Of a stretch of DNA of 31,937 bases, positions 18,603-27,643 are shown one piece after another (the stretch's first letter is position 1; the number at the start of each line of letters is the position of its first letter). The position numbers and the translations under genes are program-made. The notes beneath the pieces are model-generated. The model ran no database searches. It had not been told where the DNA came from and saw only the letters and a list, made by a program, of their open reading frames with translations. The stretch is from the NCBI GenBank assembly GCA_035622335.1, contig DASPVO010000040.1:1-31937 (forward strand), read 5' to 3'. The stretch is from DATJAJ01 sp035622335. GTDB lineage: Archaea; Thermoproteota; Nitrososphaeria; Nitrososphaerales; Gagatemarchaeaceae.

Positions 18603-20603
18603 GTGAGCGGCAAAGGCTCCAAGACTAGGGTGCCTCGATTCTCTGTCGGCTACATTGACCGCTCCAGTGACCCATCGAAAGACTTCTACAGATACGCGGT
18701 CGGGCGCTGGCAGGACAGGAACCCGGTACCGGCCGACAAGACCCGATGGGACAGCTTCGACGAGCTCCAAGAGCTGAACTTCCGCCGGGTTAGACAAATA
18801 CTGGAGGACTCGGCAAAGAACCCAAAGTCTCCGGTCCAGAGGATTGTGGGCGACTTCTACGCTTCTGCGATGGACAGGAAGAGAAGAGATTCGCTGCGAT
18901 TCAGTCCCGTTTCCTCCGAGCTACGCGCTATTGCTCGAATCTCGTCAAAGGCGTCGTTTGCAGATGTCCTCGCGACTCTTCACGATGAATGGACTCCAGC
19001 CTTCTTCTCCTCGTTCGTCACGCCGGACGACAAGCACAGCGCTGTTTACGCCCTGTACCTTTACCAAGGAGGGATTTCTCTGCCCGACCGAGATTACTAC
19101 CTCAGCAGACACTTCGCAAAGGAACGGGACGCATACCGTTCCCACATCCAGCGAATGTTCGCGATGTCGGGGGAGAGCCAGTCCACTGCGGAAGCTGCCG
19201 CCTCGACGGTGATGAACGTGGAGACCGTTCTCGCCAAGGCCAGCAGAACCAGGACCGCTCTTCGCGACCCTCATACGAACTACCACAAGTACACCATAGA
19301 AGCGCTCGCCAAGCGGAATCGCTCGTTCCCCTGGAAGAGATACTTCTCCGCTCGCGGGCTGTCGAAAGTACCCTATGTGGTCGTTGGCCAGACCAAGTTC
19401 TTCGACACGGTCGATGAGCTGCTGCGCAAGTCGCCTGAGGAGGATGTGAAGGCCTATCTCAAGTGGCATCTCCTAAATCGGAGTGCGCCATACCTCCACA
19501 CCGAAGCAGAAGAAGAGCACTTTGACTTCTTCAACAGGAAGCTTCTAGGGCAGAAGAAGCCCGAGCCTGAATGGAAGCGCGCTGCATACGTTGTAGACGG
19601 AACCTGGACGATGCAGGGAAAGGCAGGAGGAGTCGGTGAAGCACTGGGAAAGCTCTACGTGGAGCGGTACTTCCCTCCTGAGGCAAGGGCCAAGATGGCC
19701 GAGCTCGTGGAGGACCTGAGGGGGGTCTTTCGCGACCGTTTGGAGAGGCTGCCGTGGATGACCGAGGAGACGCGAAGGCTCGCTCTGGAGAAATTCAGTC
19801 GCTTCGTCCCCAAGATTGGTCATCCCGAGAAGTTCAGGAACTATTCTTCGGTCAGGGTACGCCGCGATGATTACTTGGGGAACGTCCGCAGGGGAGCCGC
19901 CTACGAGGTCAAGAGAAGGGCCGCGCAGATCGGTGGGCAGGTCGACAAGAACGAGTGGCTGATGACCCCTCCCACGGTTGACGCCTATTTTCATCCGAAC
20001 TACAACGAGATATTCTTCCCGGCGGGAATCCTGCAACCACCGTTCTTCGACTTCAAGATGGACGACGCGGTGAACTTGGGCGGGATTGGCGTAGTAATCG
20101 GGCACGAAATAACTCACGGCTACGATGACGAGGGACGGAAGTTCGACGCTGACGGCAACCTCAGGGACTGGTGGACGAAGAGGGACACAAGGGAGTTCGA
20201 AGCACGCGCGAAGAGGATAGCCGACGAGTACTCTGAGTTCGAACCGCTGCCGGGGCTGCACGTCAACGGGATGCTCACGAGAGGAGAGAACATTGCGGAC
20301 CTTGGCGGCGTTTGCATAGCATACGAGGCGCTGAAGCGGCGGCTCAGTGACGGGAGGACCCCGCGCCGCAAGATCGACGGCTTCACTCCCGAACAACGAT
20401 TCTTCATTTCATTCGCCCAAATATGGGCGTGCAACATCAGAGAGGAGGAAGTCAAGCGGTTGCTCATTATCGACCCACATTCGCCCGCTAGGTTCCGGGT
20501 CATCGGACCGTTGGTCAACCTCCCAGAGTTCTGGGATGCTTTCGGTGTGAAGCCTGGCTCGCCTATGCGGAGAGCGGAGAGAAAAAGGGTCGAGATATGG
20601 TAG
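18603..20603 (+). CDS. M13-family zinc metallopeptidase (neprilysin/PepO-like)
   Basis: An endopeptidase of 666 residues, the usual length of the M13 catalytic unit. The zinc motif HEITH is at residues 501-505 and the third ligand is in GENIADLGG (E562). The substrate-binding NAYF-type motif appears as VDAYFHPNYNEIFFPAGILQ, and the C-terminal region with FFISFAQIWACNIREEE and PARFRVIGPLVNLPEF is typical, ending in W. Start is GTG at 18603 (MSGKGSKTRVPRFS). Unlike eukaryotic neprilysin and like bacterial PepO it has no signal peptide or membrane anchor, so it is probably cytosolic and degrades oligopeptides. It converges on the cyclase gene. Confidence 0.95.
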   Translation: MSGKGSKTRVPRFSVGYIDRSSDPSKDFYRYAVGRWQDRNPVPADKTRWDSFDELQELNFRRVRQILEDSAKNPKSPVQRIVGDFYASAMDRKRRDSLRFSPVSSELRAIARISSKASFADVLATLHDEWTPAFFSSFVTPDDKHSAVYALYLYQGGISLPDRDYYLSRHFAKERDAYRSHIQRMFAMSGESQSTAEAAASTVMNVETVLAKASRTRTALRDPHTNYHKYTIEALAKRNRSFPWKRYFSARGLSKVPYVVVGQTKFFDTVDELLRKSPEEDVKAYLKWHLLNRSAPYLHTEAEEEHFDFFNRKLLGQKKPEPEWKRAAYVVDGTWTMQGKAGGVGEALGKLYVERYFPPEARAKMAELVEDLRGVFRDRLERLPWMTEETRRLALEKFSRFVPKIGHPEKFRNYSSVRVRRDDYLGNVRRGAAYEVKRRAAQIGGQVDKNEWLMTPPTVDAYFHPNYNEIFFPAGILQPPFFDFKMDDAVNLGGIGVVIGHEITHGYDDEGRKFDADGNLRDWWTKRDTREFEARAKRIADEYSEFEPLPGLHVNGMLTRGENIADLGGVCIAYEALKRRLSDGRTPRRKIDGFTPEQRFFISFAQIWACNIREEEVKRLLIIDPHSPARFRVIGPLVNLPEFWDAFGVKPGSPMRRAERKRVEIW

Positions 20604-20621
20604 GACGCTCGGAAAATACAG

Positions 20622-22556
20622 TCAGCTGAGCGCCCTAGGAGTCCTGACCTTCTCGAGTAACGTTGTGAATCTGGGGTCGTCCCTTAGGACGTCATAGAGA
20701 GGGATGGAGTGTGCCCAGCCAAGGTCCGTCTCCCGTTTCTCATAGCCCTCCTCTAGATAACGGATTGCCTTTTCTTTGTCCCCCAGTGCCAGCCACAGGC
20801 TCGCCCTGGTGATGTAGAGCGCCTCTCTCTTCTCGAGCTCATTTAGAACCTCCTCGGCCGCCGCCCTATGACCGAGCCTGGCTTCTGCTATGCCTTTGAG
20901 CATGATCACACGGTCGTTGGGGCGCTTTAGGGCCGCGTTCGCGGCGGCCAGGGCCTCCTGGTACATCCCCTTGTACAGGTAAGCGAGCCCGAGCACAAAG
21001 TAGGGACCGAAGGAGTCTGGGTTCGCACGGATCACTCCGTTCAGGGCCTCAATGCCTTCGTCATAGCGCCTAGCGTAGGTCAGCGCTTGCCCGAGGGCGA
21101 TGGAGATCGCGGGGGAGAGCGGGTCCAGTTCAACCGCCTTTCTGGCTTCAGATATCGCTTCGTCGTGTCTCTGGGACCAAGTGAGAAGTATGCTGTACCA
21201 GAAGTGGGCGGTCGCGTAGCTAGGGTTCAGGCTTATCGCTTGTTTGAAGTGCTTCGCAGCGGCATCCCAGTCGCCCAGATTCTGGCTCACCCACGACAGG
21301 GAGACGTGCGCCTCTGCAAGACTGTCGTCGAGCTCTAGGGCCTTCTCCGCGAGCGCCTTGGCCTGGCGTGTCGCGTTGTCAGAGGAGAAGCTTCCAAAGT
21401 AAGATGCGCTGATGTTGTACGTGTCTGCCAGCCCTGAATAGGCAGCCCCATAACTAGGGTCGAGTTCGATTGCCTTCTCGAAGTACTGCTGTGCCTTCTT
21501 CAGACCTTCGTCGGTCCTCTCGTTCCAGTAATAGCGTCCCTTGAGGTAAAGAGTGAGGGCTCCTGAATTCTGAGTCCCCTTCCTCAGAAGCCTTTGTTCC
21601 TCGTGGGGCTGGAGCTTCACCCTCAGCTCATCAGCCACTCTCGCTGCTATCTCTCTCTGGACCTCGAAGACGTCCTTGAGCTCTCTGTCGTAGTCCTCTG
21701 ACCAGAGATGCTCCTCGGAGGATGAGTCAATCAGCTGGACTGAGATGCGAATCTTGTTGCCGACGGTCCTGACGCTTCCCTCGATCAGGGACCCGACGCC
21801 CAGCTCCTTCCCGATGTCACTGATTCGGGCTCCCGACCCCTTGTACCTCATCACTGAGGTTCTCGCGATGACCCTGAACTCCTCTATCCGGGAGAGGGTG
21901 GAGATCAGCTCCTCCGTGAGACCGTCCGAGACGTAGGCGTCTGTAGCTGTCGGGCTGATGTTGTCCAGCGGGAGGACAGCTATTCGGTGCCTCTGATGCT
22001 CGGCCCCTTGGGTCCTCGTTTCAGTTTCCCACGGCATCACTATGCGGAACACTTCGACCGGCAGGCTCACGTTCTTGAGAGGCTTGCTTCCCATACTCGA
22101 CAGAGGGAGTTCGAACTTGTTCCTTACGTGGTCGTAGACCTGACTTGTCAAGCAGACTCCTCCGTCAGAAGCGAGCGGTTCGATTCGGGAAGCCACGTTG
22201 ACCGCGTCTCCCGAAATGTCTCCCTCTTGCTCGATCACGTCTCCCAGGTGAAGGCCTATCCTGAGGTGTATTCTCCTATCTTCGGGCAGCGAGAAGTTGA
22301 GCTCTCTTATTGACCGCTGGATGTCATAAGCGCACCTGACGGCTTCTAGCGCGCTCGGAAATTCAGCGAGAAATGCGTCTCCTATTGTTTTCACTTCATT
22401 TCCGTTATGCCGGGCGAGGATCGTCCTGATGAGCTTCCTCTGCTCATCGACCATGGCGAGTGCGAGGGACTCGTTTCTCTGCCCAAGAGCGGTGTAGCCG
22501 ACCATGTCTGTGAACATCAAGGCAGCGAGCCTCCTACGCCCACCGACGGAGTTCAT
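20622..22556 (-). CDS. Class III nucleotide cyclase with TolB-like and TPR domains
   Basis: A 644-residue protein with three parts. Residues about 8-175 form a class III adenylate/guanylate cyclase domain. Its catalytic set looks complete: metal-binding D17 (FTDMVGYT) and D60 (KTIGDAFLAEF), purine-selecting K56 and D117, transition-state N120 and R124 (GDAVNVASRIE). Lys/Asp at the selecting positions suggests ATP as substrate. Residues about 190-320 form a TolB-like N-terminal domain (RIAVLPLDNISP, SDGLTEELISTLSRI, LIEGSVRTVGNKIRISVQLI). The remainder is at least seven tetratricopeptide-type repeats (ALELDDSLAEAHVSLSWV, AISLNPSYATAHFWYSILL, AVELDPLSPAISIALGQAL). This layout is common in bacteria. 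No membrane segment is seen. A TTAAATTC element lies about 32 bases before the ATG. Confidence 0.93.
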   Translation of the reverse strand: MNSVGGRRRLAALMFTDMVGYTALGQRNESLALAMVDEQRKLIRTILARHNGNEVKTIGDAFLAEFPSALEAVRCAYDIQRSIRELNFSLPEDRRIHLRIGLHLGDVIEQEGDISGDAVNVASRIEPLASDGGVCLTSQVYDHVRNKFELPLSSMGSKPLKNVSLPVEVFRIVMPWETETRTQGAEHQRHRIAVLPLDNISPTATDAYVSDGLTEELISTLSRIEEFRVIARTSVMRYKGSGARISDIGKELGVGSLIEGSVRTVGNKIRISVQLIDSSSEEHLWSEDYDRELKDVFEVQREIAARVADELRVKLQPHEEQRLLRKGTQNSGALTLYLKGRYYWNERTDEGLKKAQQYFEKAIELDPSYGAAYSGLADTYNISASYFGSFSSDNATRQAKALAEKALELDDSLAEAHVSLSWVSQNLGDWDAAAKHFKQAISLNPSYATAHFWYSILLTWSQRHDEAISEARKAVELDPLSPAISIALGQALTYARRYDEGIEALNGVIRANPDSFGPYFVLGLAYLYKGMYQEALAAANAALKRPNDRVIMLKGIAEARLGHRAAAEEVLNELEKREALYITRASLWLALGDKEKAIRYLEEGYEKRETDLGWAHSIPLYDVLRDDPRFTTLLEKVRTPRALS

Positions 22557-22583
22557 GACTGGGTGAATTCGTTCTTCATCAGC

Positions 22584-22591
22584 GTTAAATT
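22584..22591 (-). promoter_or_regulatory. TATA-like element of the cyclase gene
   Basis: GAATTTAACG on the minus strand, centred about 32 bases upstream of the cyclase ATG, in the 78-base gap after the lactonase gene. It suggests separate transcription from the sugar genes upstream. Confidence 0.5.
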
Positions 22592-22634
22592 CGTTGTGGG
22601 TTGAGAGACTGAGTACAGAAGTTTGAGAACCGGT

Positions 22635-23504
22635 TCAACCTTCGAAGAGATTCGTGGGGAGCCCTTTCACGTCCGTCTTCAGCCTGAAGAGGCCTCCTGC
22701 GAGAGGTTGCTTTGTGACGGCGTCAGCGTCCAGCCCTACCCTAGCGGTCGTAACGTACAGCTCCTGAAGACTTCGTCCTCCAAAGCAGCAGGATGCTACC
22801 TGAGAAGCTGGGAAGGAGAAATGTTCGATTGCCTTCCCATTTTCCGGGTCGAATCTGGTGATCCTCCACCCGCCCCAGTGAGCAACCCAGATCATTCCTT
22901 CTGCGTCCACCGCCATTCCGTCAGGCTCTCCGGGTTCTGAGGAGAAGTCCACCACGGTCCGTCTTCTTCGAATCTCGCCAGTCTCGGCTCTGTAGTCGAA
23001 CGCGGAGACGCGCCTGGTGGGGGAGTCGATGTAGTACATCGTTCCTTCGTCCGGGCTCCAGCCCAGACCGTTTGACACCGTGACCTTCGCGATAGCACGC
23101 CGTGGCTTGGTCCCATGCTCGAAGCAGTACAGCGCTCCCCTCGGCGTTCCTTCTTTGATGTCCATCGTTCCCGCCCAGAACCTTCCAGCCGGGTCGCACT
23201 TTCCGTCGTTGAACCTGCATCGAGGGTCTTCTTCGACCACGGCCAAGGGTGTCGTCCTTCCAGTCTTCGGGTTGAGTGTATAGAACCCGTCCTGCAACGT
23301 CACCGCGAGCCCTCCTGCCTTCCTCGGGACGACGCAACTGACGAACCTGCCTCGTCCAACCACGGTATCGGTGTCTTTGCCAGGGTCATAGGAGTGCACA
23401 AGTCCGGCAGTTATGTCCACCCAGAGCAGAGTGCCTGTTCTTCTGTCCCAGCTCGGTCCCTCGCCTACTTCCGACCGACTGTCGACGAGAAGTTCGGGTT
23501 TCAC
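22635..23504 (-). CDS. SMP-30/gluconolactonase family lactonase
   Basis: A six-bladed beta-propeller hydrolase that opens aldonolactones to aldonic acids. The 289-residue size is typical. Metal ligands in order are E15 (SEVGEGPSWD), the asparagine in CRFNDGKCDPAGRFWAGTM near 103, the asparagine in VSNGLGWSPD near 148 and the aspartate in GEPDGMAVDAEGMIWVAHW near 200. The start is GTG at 23504. It lies 9 bases after the end of the dehydratase gene on the same strand, so the two are almost certainly one unit, fitting consecutive steps lactone to aldonate to 2-keto-3-deoxy acid. The lactone substrate is not known. Confidence 0.93.
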   Translation of the reverse strand: MKPELLVDSRSEVGEGPSWDRRTGTLLWVDITAGLVHSYDPGKDTDTVVGRGRFVSCVVPRKAGGLAVTLQDGFYTLNPKTGRTTPLAVVEEDPRCRFNDGKCDPAGRFWAGTMDIKEGTPRGALYCFEHGTKPRRAIAKVTVSNGLGWSPDEGTMYYIDSPTRRVSAFDYRAETGEIRRRRTVVDFSSEPGEPDGMAVDAEGMIWVAHWGGWRITRFDPENGKAIEHFSFPASQVASCCFGGRSLQELYVTTARVGLDADAVTKQPLAGGLFRLKTDVKGLPTNLFEG

Positions 23505-23513
23505 GGCTATCTT

Positions 23514-24761
23514 CTAGATGTCGAACTCTCCGTCGAGAGCGTACCTTGCGGCGACCTTTTCGTCGAGCTGGAGGCCTAGTCCGGGCTCGTCGGTGAGCCT
23601 GATGTAGCCGTCTTCGATGACCTTCCCTTTCGTGAGATTGTACCAGATCGGGACGTCGTGCCCGTGGAATTCGAGAACCCCGAAGTTCGGGATGGCGGCG
23701 GCGAGGTGGGCCTGGGCCATGGTTCCGATCGGGCTGCTTATGTTATGTGGAGAGATGGCGATCTCTTTCGCAGCCGCCATCTGAGAGATTAGCTTCGTCT
23801 CAAGCAATCCACCCGCCTTCGGTGCGTCTGGGGTGGCGATCCTGATCCCGGTCTCAAGCAGCTGAGCGAACTGATACCTCCCATACTGGTTCTCTCCGCT
23901 GGCTATCGGCACCCGCGTCGCGGAGGTGACCGCTCTGAGCAAGCCGATGTCTTCAGGTGGTACGGGGTCTTCCAGCCACATCACACCGTATCGCTCTATA
24001 GCACTGGCGAGCCTGACCGAGCTGCTTACGTCGTACTTCCAGTGAAGATCGAAGAGTATGTCGGTGTCGTCTCCGACCGAGTCCCTGACCTCTGAGACAA
24101 GTTCGGCCAGATACTGCACCTCCCTGTTGCTGAGGGACCCCGTGTCCTGCGATCGCTTGGTGTAGGGGGTGGGGACGTCGAGGTCGAACTTCACGGCTGT
24201 GAAGCCTTCGCGTTTCATCTCCTTTGCCCTCATCCCGTACGACTTTGGGCTGAACTCCTCGCTATAGCGCATCAAAGTGGACCTACCATGAACGGGCTCC
24301 TTTCCGCCCGCGTGCTTCTTTTCTCCCAGCTCCTTCATCCATCTCGGGAAGCTCGGGAGCAAGACCCTGGTCATCGCCTCGAGCCCCTTGCCCGCATGAG
24401 TGTCGACGTAGATTCTGACTTCATCTCTGAACTTTCCGCCGAGCAGGGTGTAGACTGGGACGTTCAGGTGCTTCCCCAGAAGGTCCAGAATCGCGATTTC
24501 TATCGCCGAGAACGCGTGGTAGCTCACGCCGGAGGTCCCGGAAGGCACCGAAGCCCAACGGAGCTTGTCCATTATCTTCTGGACGTCGAAGGCGTCCTCC
24601 CCGATCACTAGGGGTGCGTACTCTCTCACTACATTCTCGAGCTGTGGTGCTGGAAACCCCTCGCCTATCCCTGTCTGGTCGCCCGCGTAGACCTTCACGA
24701 AGGTCCACTGGTAGTTGCCCTCCACCGTGGCAGACTTCACATCGGTGATTTTCAGCTTCAC
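23514..24761 (-). CDS. Enolase-superfamily sugar-acid dehydratase
   Basis: Mandelate racemase/muconate-lactonising family member, 415 residues, probably an aldonate dehydratase giving a 2-keto-3-deoxy acid. Metal ligands appear as D238 (DILFDLHWKYD), E264 (MWLEDPVPPED) and E290 (IASGENQYGRY). Candidate catalytic residues are K191 (GFTAVKFDLD) and H339 (ISPHNISSPIG). Residues about 120-180 form an unusually long insert rich in Lys/Gly/Glu after YVDTHAG. The GTG start at 24761 is about 28 bases below a TTTATCT element. It resembles archaeal gluconate/galactonate dehydratases in layout, and the downstream lactonase supports that role, but the exact sugar acid is unproven; substrates in this family differ by only a few residues. 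Confidence 0.87.
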   Translation of the reverse strand: MKLKITDVKSATVEGNYQWTFVKVYAGDQTGIGEGFPAPQLENVVREYAPLVIGEDAFDVQKIMDKLRWASVPSGTSGVSYHAFSAIEIAILDLLGKHLNVPVYTLLGGKFRDEVRIYVDTHAGKGLEAMTRVLLPSFPRWMKELGEKKHAGGKEPVHGRSTLMRYSEEFSPKSYGMRAKEMKREGFTAVKFDLDVPTPYTKRSQDTGSLSNREVQYLAELVSEVRDSVGDDTDILFDLHWKYDVSSSVRLASAIERYGVMWLEDPVPPEDIGLLRAVTSATRVPIASGENQYGRYQFAQLLETGIRIATPDAPKAGGLLETKLISQMAAAKEIAISPHNISSPIGTMAQAHLAAAIPNFGVLEFHGHDVPIWYNLTKGKVIEDGYIRLTDEPGLGLQLDEKVAARYALDGEFDI

Positions 24762-24785
24762 GCTTCGACCTCGGGTCTGTCTGGA

Positions 24786-24821
24786 GATAAACGCGCGCCG
24801 ACTCGTTGAGAATGGATTTAT
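24786..24821. promoter_or_regulatory. Divergent promoters for dehydratase and dehydrogenase genes
   Basis: TTTATCT on the minus strand (24786-24792) lies about 28 bases before the dehydratase GTG, and ATTTAT on the plus strand (24816-24821) about 29 bases before the proposed dehydrogenase TTG. Both spacings fit leaderless transcripts. The two promoters are back to back, so one regulator could act on both genes. Confidence 0.5.
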
Positions 24822-24847
24822 GCGCCTGGGTCCGTGTCTTGAAGCCG

Positions 24848-25858
24848 TTGAAGGCTGTAGTGAAGCGGAAGCGGGGGGAGGGCTTCGTCGAGTTGATGGA
24901 GGTCAGAGATCCGGAGCCGCGCGATGGCGAACTGCTCATCCGTGTGCGTGCCGCGGGAATCTGTGGGAGCGACCTTAACATACTTCACGACAGGTTTCCC
25001 GGCTACGTCGTCCCGGTGATAATGGGACACGAGTTTGCAGGTACGGTGGAGAAGACTGGTGGCTCAAGAGGGTTCAAGAGGGGCGAGAGGGTCGCTTGCG
25101 AGACTCACGCCTTCGTCTGTGGTGAGTGTGGCTACTGCAGGGCGGGACTGTACAACCTGTGCCAGCAGAGGAAAGGCTTCGGCTATGGAACCGACGGGGC
25201 GTTCGCGAGGTACGTAAGGGTGAGGCAAGCGATAGTGCATCGACTGCCGGATGAAATCTCGACGGAGGAGGGTGCCCTCCTCGAGCCGCTCTCCGTGGCA
25301 GTGAACGCGCTCACCAAGAACTCGAGGATTGCGGCCGGCGAGTCCGTCGTCATCCTGGGACCAGGTCCGATTGGGCTGCTCTGTCTTCAGATAGCGAAGC
25401 TCTCGGGAGCCAGAGTGACGGTCGTCGGGACGAAGAACAGCAGGGCCAGACTCAGGCTGGCGGAGAAGCTTGGGGCGGAGACCAAGACGGACGAAGAGCT
25501 TCTCGATAAGCTGCAAGGTTCAGCGGGTCTTTACGACGTCTCTGTGATAGCCGCCGGCAGAGCTCAGGTCTTCGAAGTGGCTCTCAGGGCGACTAGGCCG
25601 AACGGTAGAGTCGTGCACATCGGAGAATCGACGGAACAGGCGCAGTTCCAGTTCTCTCTGATCGAGAAGAAGAACCTCACCGTAAATGGCTCGTTCAGCC
25701 ACAACTGGCCAGTGTGGGAGAGGGCCATCGCGCTCGTGAAGGCGGGCAGAGTGGAGCTGTCGCCCCTAATCACCCACAGGGTCCAGATTGAGCGATGGAA
25801 GGAAGGGTTCGACGCCGCAGAGCGGCGAAGCGGGGTCAAAGTCCTAATCAGGCCGTAG
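24848..25858 (+). CDS. Zinc-dependent medium-chain dehydrogenase (sugar/polyol/alcohol)
   Basis: NAD(P)-dependent oxidation of a sugar, polyol or alcohol. The 336-residue protein starts at TTG 24848 (MKAVVKRKRGEGF); the longer frame from 24806 runs through the TATA element and adds residues with no family counterpart. Catalytic zinc ligands C39 (GICGSD) and H61-E62 (GHEF) are present, and the structural-zinc lobe has C91, C94, C97 and C105 (CGECGYCRAGLYNLC). The nucleotide-binding loop is GPGPIGLLCLQIA near residue 168. It fits the threonine/sorbitol/glucose dehydrogenase branch. Placement across a divergent promoter from the dehydratase-lactonase pair suggests it makes the lactone they process, but this is inference. 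It converges on the SDR gene. Confidence 0.93.
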   Translation: MKAVVKRKRGEGFVELMEVRDPEPRDGELLIRVRAAGICGSDLNILHDRFPGYVVPVIMGHEFAGTVEKTGGSRGFKRGERVACETHAFVCGECGYCRAGLYNLCQQRKGFGYGTDGAFARYVRVRQAIVHRLPDEISTEEGALLEPLSVAVNALTKNSRIAAGESVVILGPGPIGLLCLQIAKLSGARVTVVGTKNSRARLRLAEKLGAETKTDEELLDKLQGSAGLYDVSVIAAGRAQVFEVALRATRPNGRVVHIGESTEQAQFQFSLIEKKNLTVNGSFSHNWPVWERAIALVKAGRVELSPLITHRVQIERWKEGFDAAERRSGVKVLIRP

Positions 25859-25864
25859 GGCGTC

Positions 25865-26650
25865 TCACTCGTAAGTGAGACCGGGTATGCTGATGTCGAC
25901 CGTCAGTCCTCCATCGGCGACCATCACGTGTCCGGTCATGTATCTCGCCATGTCTGACGCCAGGAATACGATTGACGCCGCGATCTCCTCTGGCGGGGCG
26001 ATGTAGCCCAGGGGGATCTTCTTGTCCACAAGCCTCCTGGATTTCGCGTCGAGCACGCCCGTCCCCATTGCGGTGTCCACCCACCCCGGAGCTATTGCAT
26101 TGACCCTTATCCCGTGATGCGCTAGCTCGATGGCGATGCACCTCGTGAACATTATGATCGCTCCCTTCGATGCAGAGTAGGCGAGAACCCCGGGTTCTGC
26201 TGAGATGCCGTCCACTGAAGCCACGTTGACGATTCGTCCATCCACCTTGTTCTTGATCATAGACGTCACGGCTGCGCGGGCGTAGTTTCGGTATCCTCCG
26301 AGGTTCACCTCCATTATCCTATCCCAGTCGTCCCTCTGAAAGTCGAGGATAGACCCGCCCTTAATCATCCCGGCGTTGTTCACTAGGATGTCCAACCTGC
26401 CGAAGTGTCGTAAGCACGCGTCGACCGCCTCTCTCGCTTTGCCCTCGTCCGACACGTCTGCCTTGAACCTCACTATCTTGCCCTTCGCGCGAATCGGAGC
26501 TGAGCCCTCGAAATCCCTTCCGACGGCGATTACATTCACTCCAGCCTCTGCAAGCAGCTTCGTCGTAGCGCTCCCTATCCCCTTCGAGGCTCCCGTCACA
26601 ACGGCCGCCTTTCCGTCCAGGCCGAGCATCTTCGATTCCGCTTCTGGCAC
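25865..26650 (-). CDS. Short-chain dehydrogenase/reductase (SDR)
   Basis: A 261-residue classical SDR with NAD(P)-binding TGASKGIG, NNAG (ILVNNAGMI), the catalytic Ser in VNVASVDG, Tyr-x-x-x-Lys in AYSASKGA, and the PG segment AIAPGWVDTAMGTG. A C-terminal GGLTVD follows the usual cofactor and substrate loop. The GTG start at 26650 could be replaced by an ATG seven codons in (MLGLDGKAAVV). It resembles glucose/3-oxoacyl-reductase type SDRs, whose substrates vary widely. It lies 38 bases after the mutarotase-like gene on the same strand, third in the aminotransferase-mutarotase-SDR unit. Probably oxidises or reduces a sugar or sugar-derived alcohol. Confidence 0.93.
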   Translation of the reverse strand: MPEAESKMLGLDGKAAVVTGASKGIGSATTKLLAEAGVNVIAVGRDFEGSAPIRAKGKIVRFKADVSDEGKAREAVDACLRHFGRLDILVNNAGMIKGGSILDFQRDDWDRIMEVNLGGYRNYARAAVTSMIKNKVDGRIVNVASVDGISAEPGVLAYSASKGAIIMFTRCIAIELAHHGIRVNAIAPGWVDTAMGTGVLDAKSRRLVDKKIPLGYIAPPEEIAASIVFLASDMARYMTGHVMVADGGLTVDISIPGLTYE

Positions 26651-26688
26651 TCTTGTCTCCTCGCCTCCTCCCTGCAGGCTGGCCTTTT

Positions 26689-27642
26689 TTAGCGCTGGCT
26701 CTTCTTGATTGTCTGGACCTCGAATGCCACCGAAGACGTGAAACTGCCTTTGCCAGGGAGGCTCGAGTAGTGACCCTGCCTGATTGCTGTTGCGAGGTCG
26801 AAGGGGTAGCTCGTGCTAGGCTCGATGACCGCGGTGTAGTGTCCCCGCCAACCTCCGTACGCAAGGAAGAGCCAGACGTTGTCCATTCTCTTGCTATCGA
26901 ACGTGATCTCTGACTCGAGGCCGTTTCGCTTGTCGATGAACTTGGCCGTGCCTGTGCTGAGGCCCGTCAGGTAGTGTAGCGTGCAGTCGTTCCTCGAGGG
27001 GTCTACCTCGCTGACGTCGACCTTCTTTCCGGCCTTCGAGCGCACCAAGGGCCACCGATAACGAGACTGCGAGTAGAATTTCGCATACCTGGGGTCAACG
27101 ATGCCGACCTTCGCGGGGATCTCGATACGGCAGCTCCCGTTTATCTCGAAGGCTGGGTGGACTTTCCAGAGGAATTTGACCTCGTTACGTGAAAGGTTCC
27201 TTAACGTGTAGTCGCATGTGAATCCTGACTCTCCACTTCTGAGAGTAAGCCTTCTCTCGATTTCGACTGGCGAGATTGGGGTCATCACTCTCGTAGTCAG
27301 GGCGATGGAGTCCCTCTGACTCCTTAGCCTGTAATTCCACTTGAGGGCCCAAGCCTCGCCCATGTCTGGAAAGCGCTCGGAACCGACCACCGACTCAGCG
27401 TCATTCGGGAAGATTTCGTCCCATCCTCCGCTCCAGACGTCGTCAAAATGAGCGCCGAAGGGGATCCTTCTCGGGGCTATCCGAGGATTATGCCAGAGCA
27501 CATTCCGTCCCGTTCCCTTGTGTATGATGTCGTAGATCTTCGCGCCGAGCTCCGGAAGGACGGAGAGCTGAAGAAACTCGTTCTCGATTACGACCGCCTT
27601 GCAGTCGCCCCGGACAGAACTTTCGTCCGACTTGACTGGCAT
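26689..27642 (-). CDS. Galactose mutarotase-like (DUF5107/aldose epimerase superfamily) protein
   Basis: A 317-residue protein with the galactose mutarotase-like beta-sandwich. The opening, FLQLSVLPELGAKIYDIIHKGTGRNVLWHNP, and the following GGWDEIFPND are typical of DUF5107/aldose-1-epimerase-like proteins that bind a sugar. The middle part has several antiparallel-strand phrases (SPVEIERRLTLRSGESGF, FLWKVHPAFEING) and the end has GHYTAVIEPSTSYPFDLATA. Whether it is an active mutarotase, an epimerase or a carbohydrate-binding protein is open. The ATG at 27642 is within two bases of the end of the aminotransferase gene, so they are co-transcribed. Confidence 0.8.
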   Translation of the reverse strand: MPVKSDESSVRGDCKAVVIENEFLQLSVLPELGAKIYDIIHKGTGRNVLWHNPRIAPRRIPFGAHFDDVWSGGWDEIFPNDAESVVGSERFPDMGEAWALKWNYRLRSQRDSIALTTRVMTPISPVEIERRLTLRSGESGFTCDYTLRNLSRNEVKFLWKVHPAFEINGSCRIEIPAKVGIVDPRYAKFYSQSRYRWPLVRSKAGKKVDVSEVDPSRNDCTLHYLTGLSTGTAKFIDKRNGLESEITFDSKRMDNVWLFLAYGGWRGHYTAVIEPSTSYPFDLATAIRQGHYSSLPGKGSFTSSVAFEVQTIKKSQR

Positions 27643-27643
27643 G

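Noticed and set aside
19545..20396. 283-residue minus-strand ORF
   Set aside because: Antisense to the M13 peptidase, which has intact catalytic motifs.
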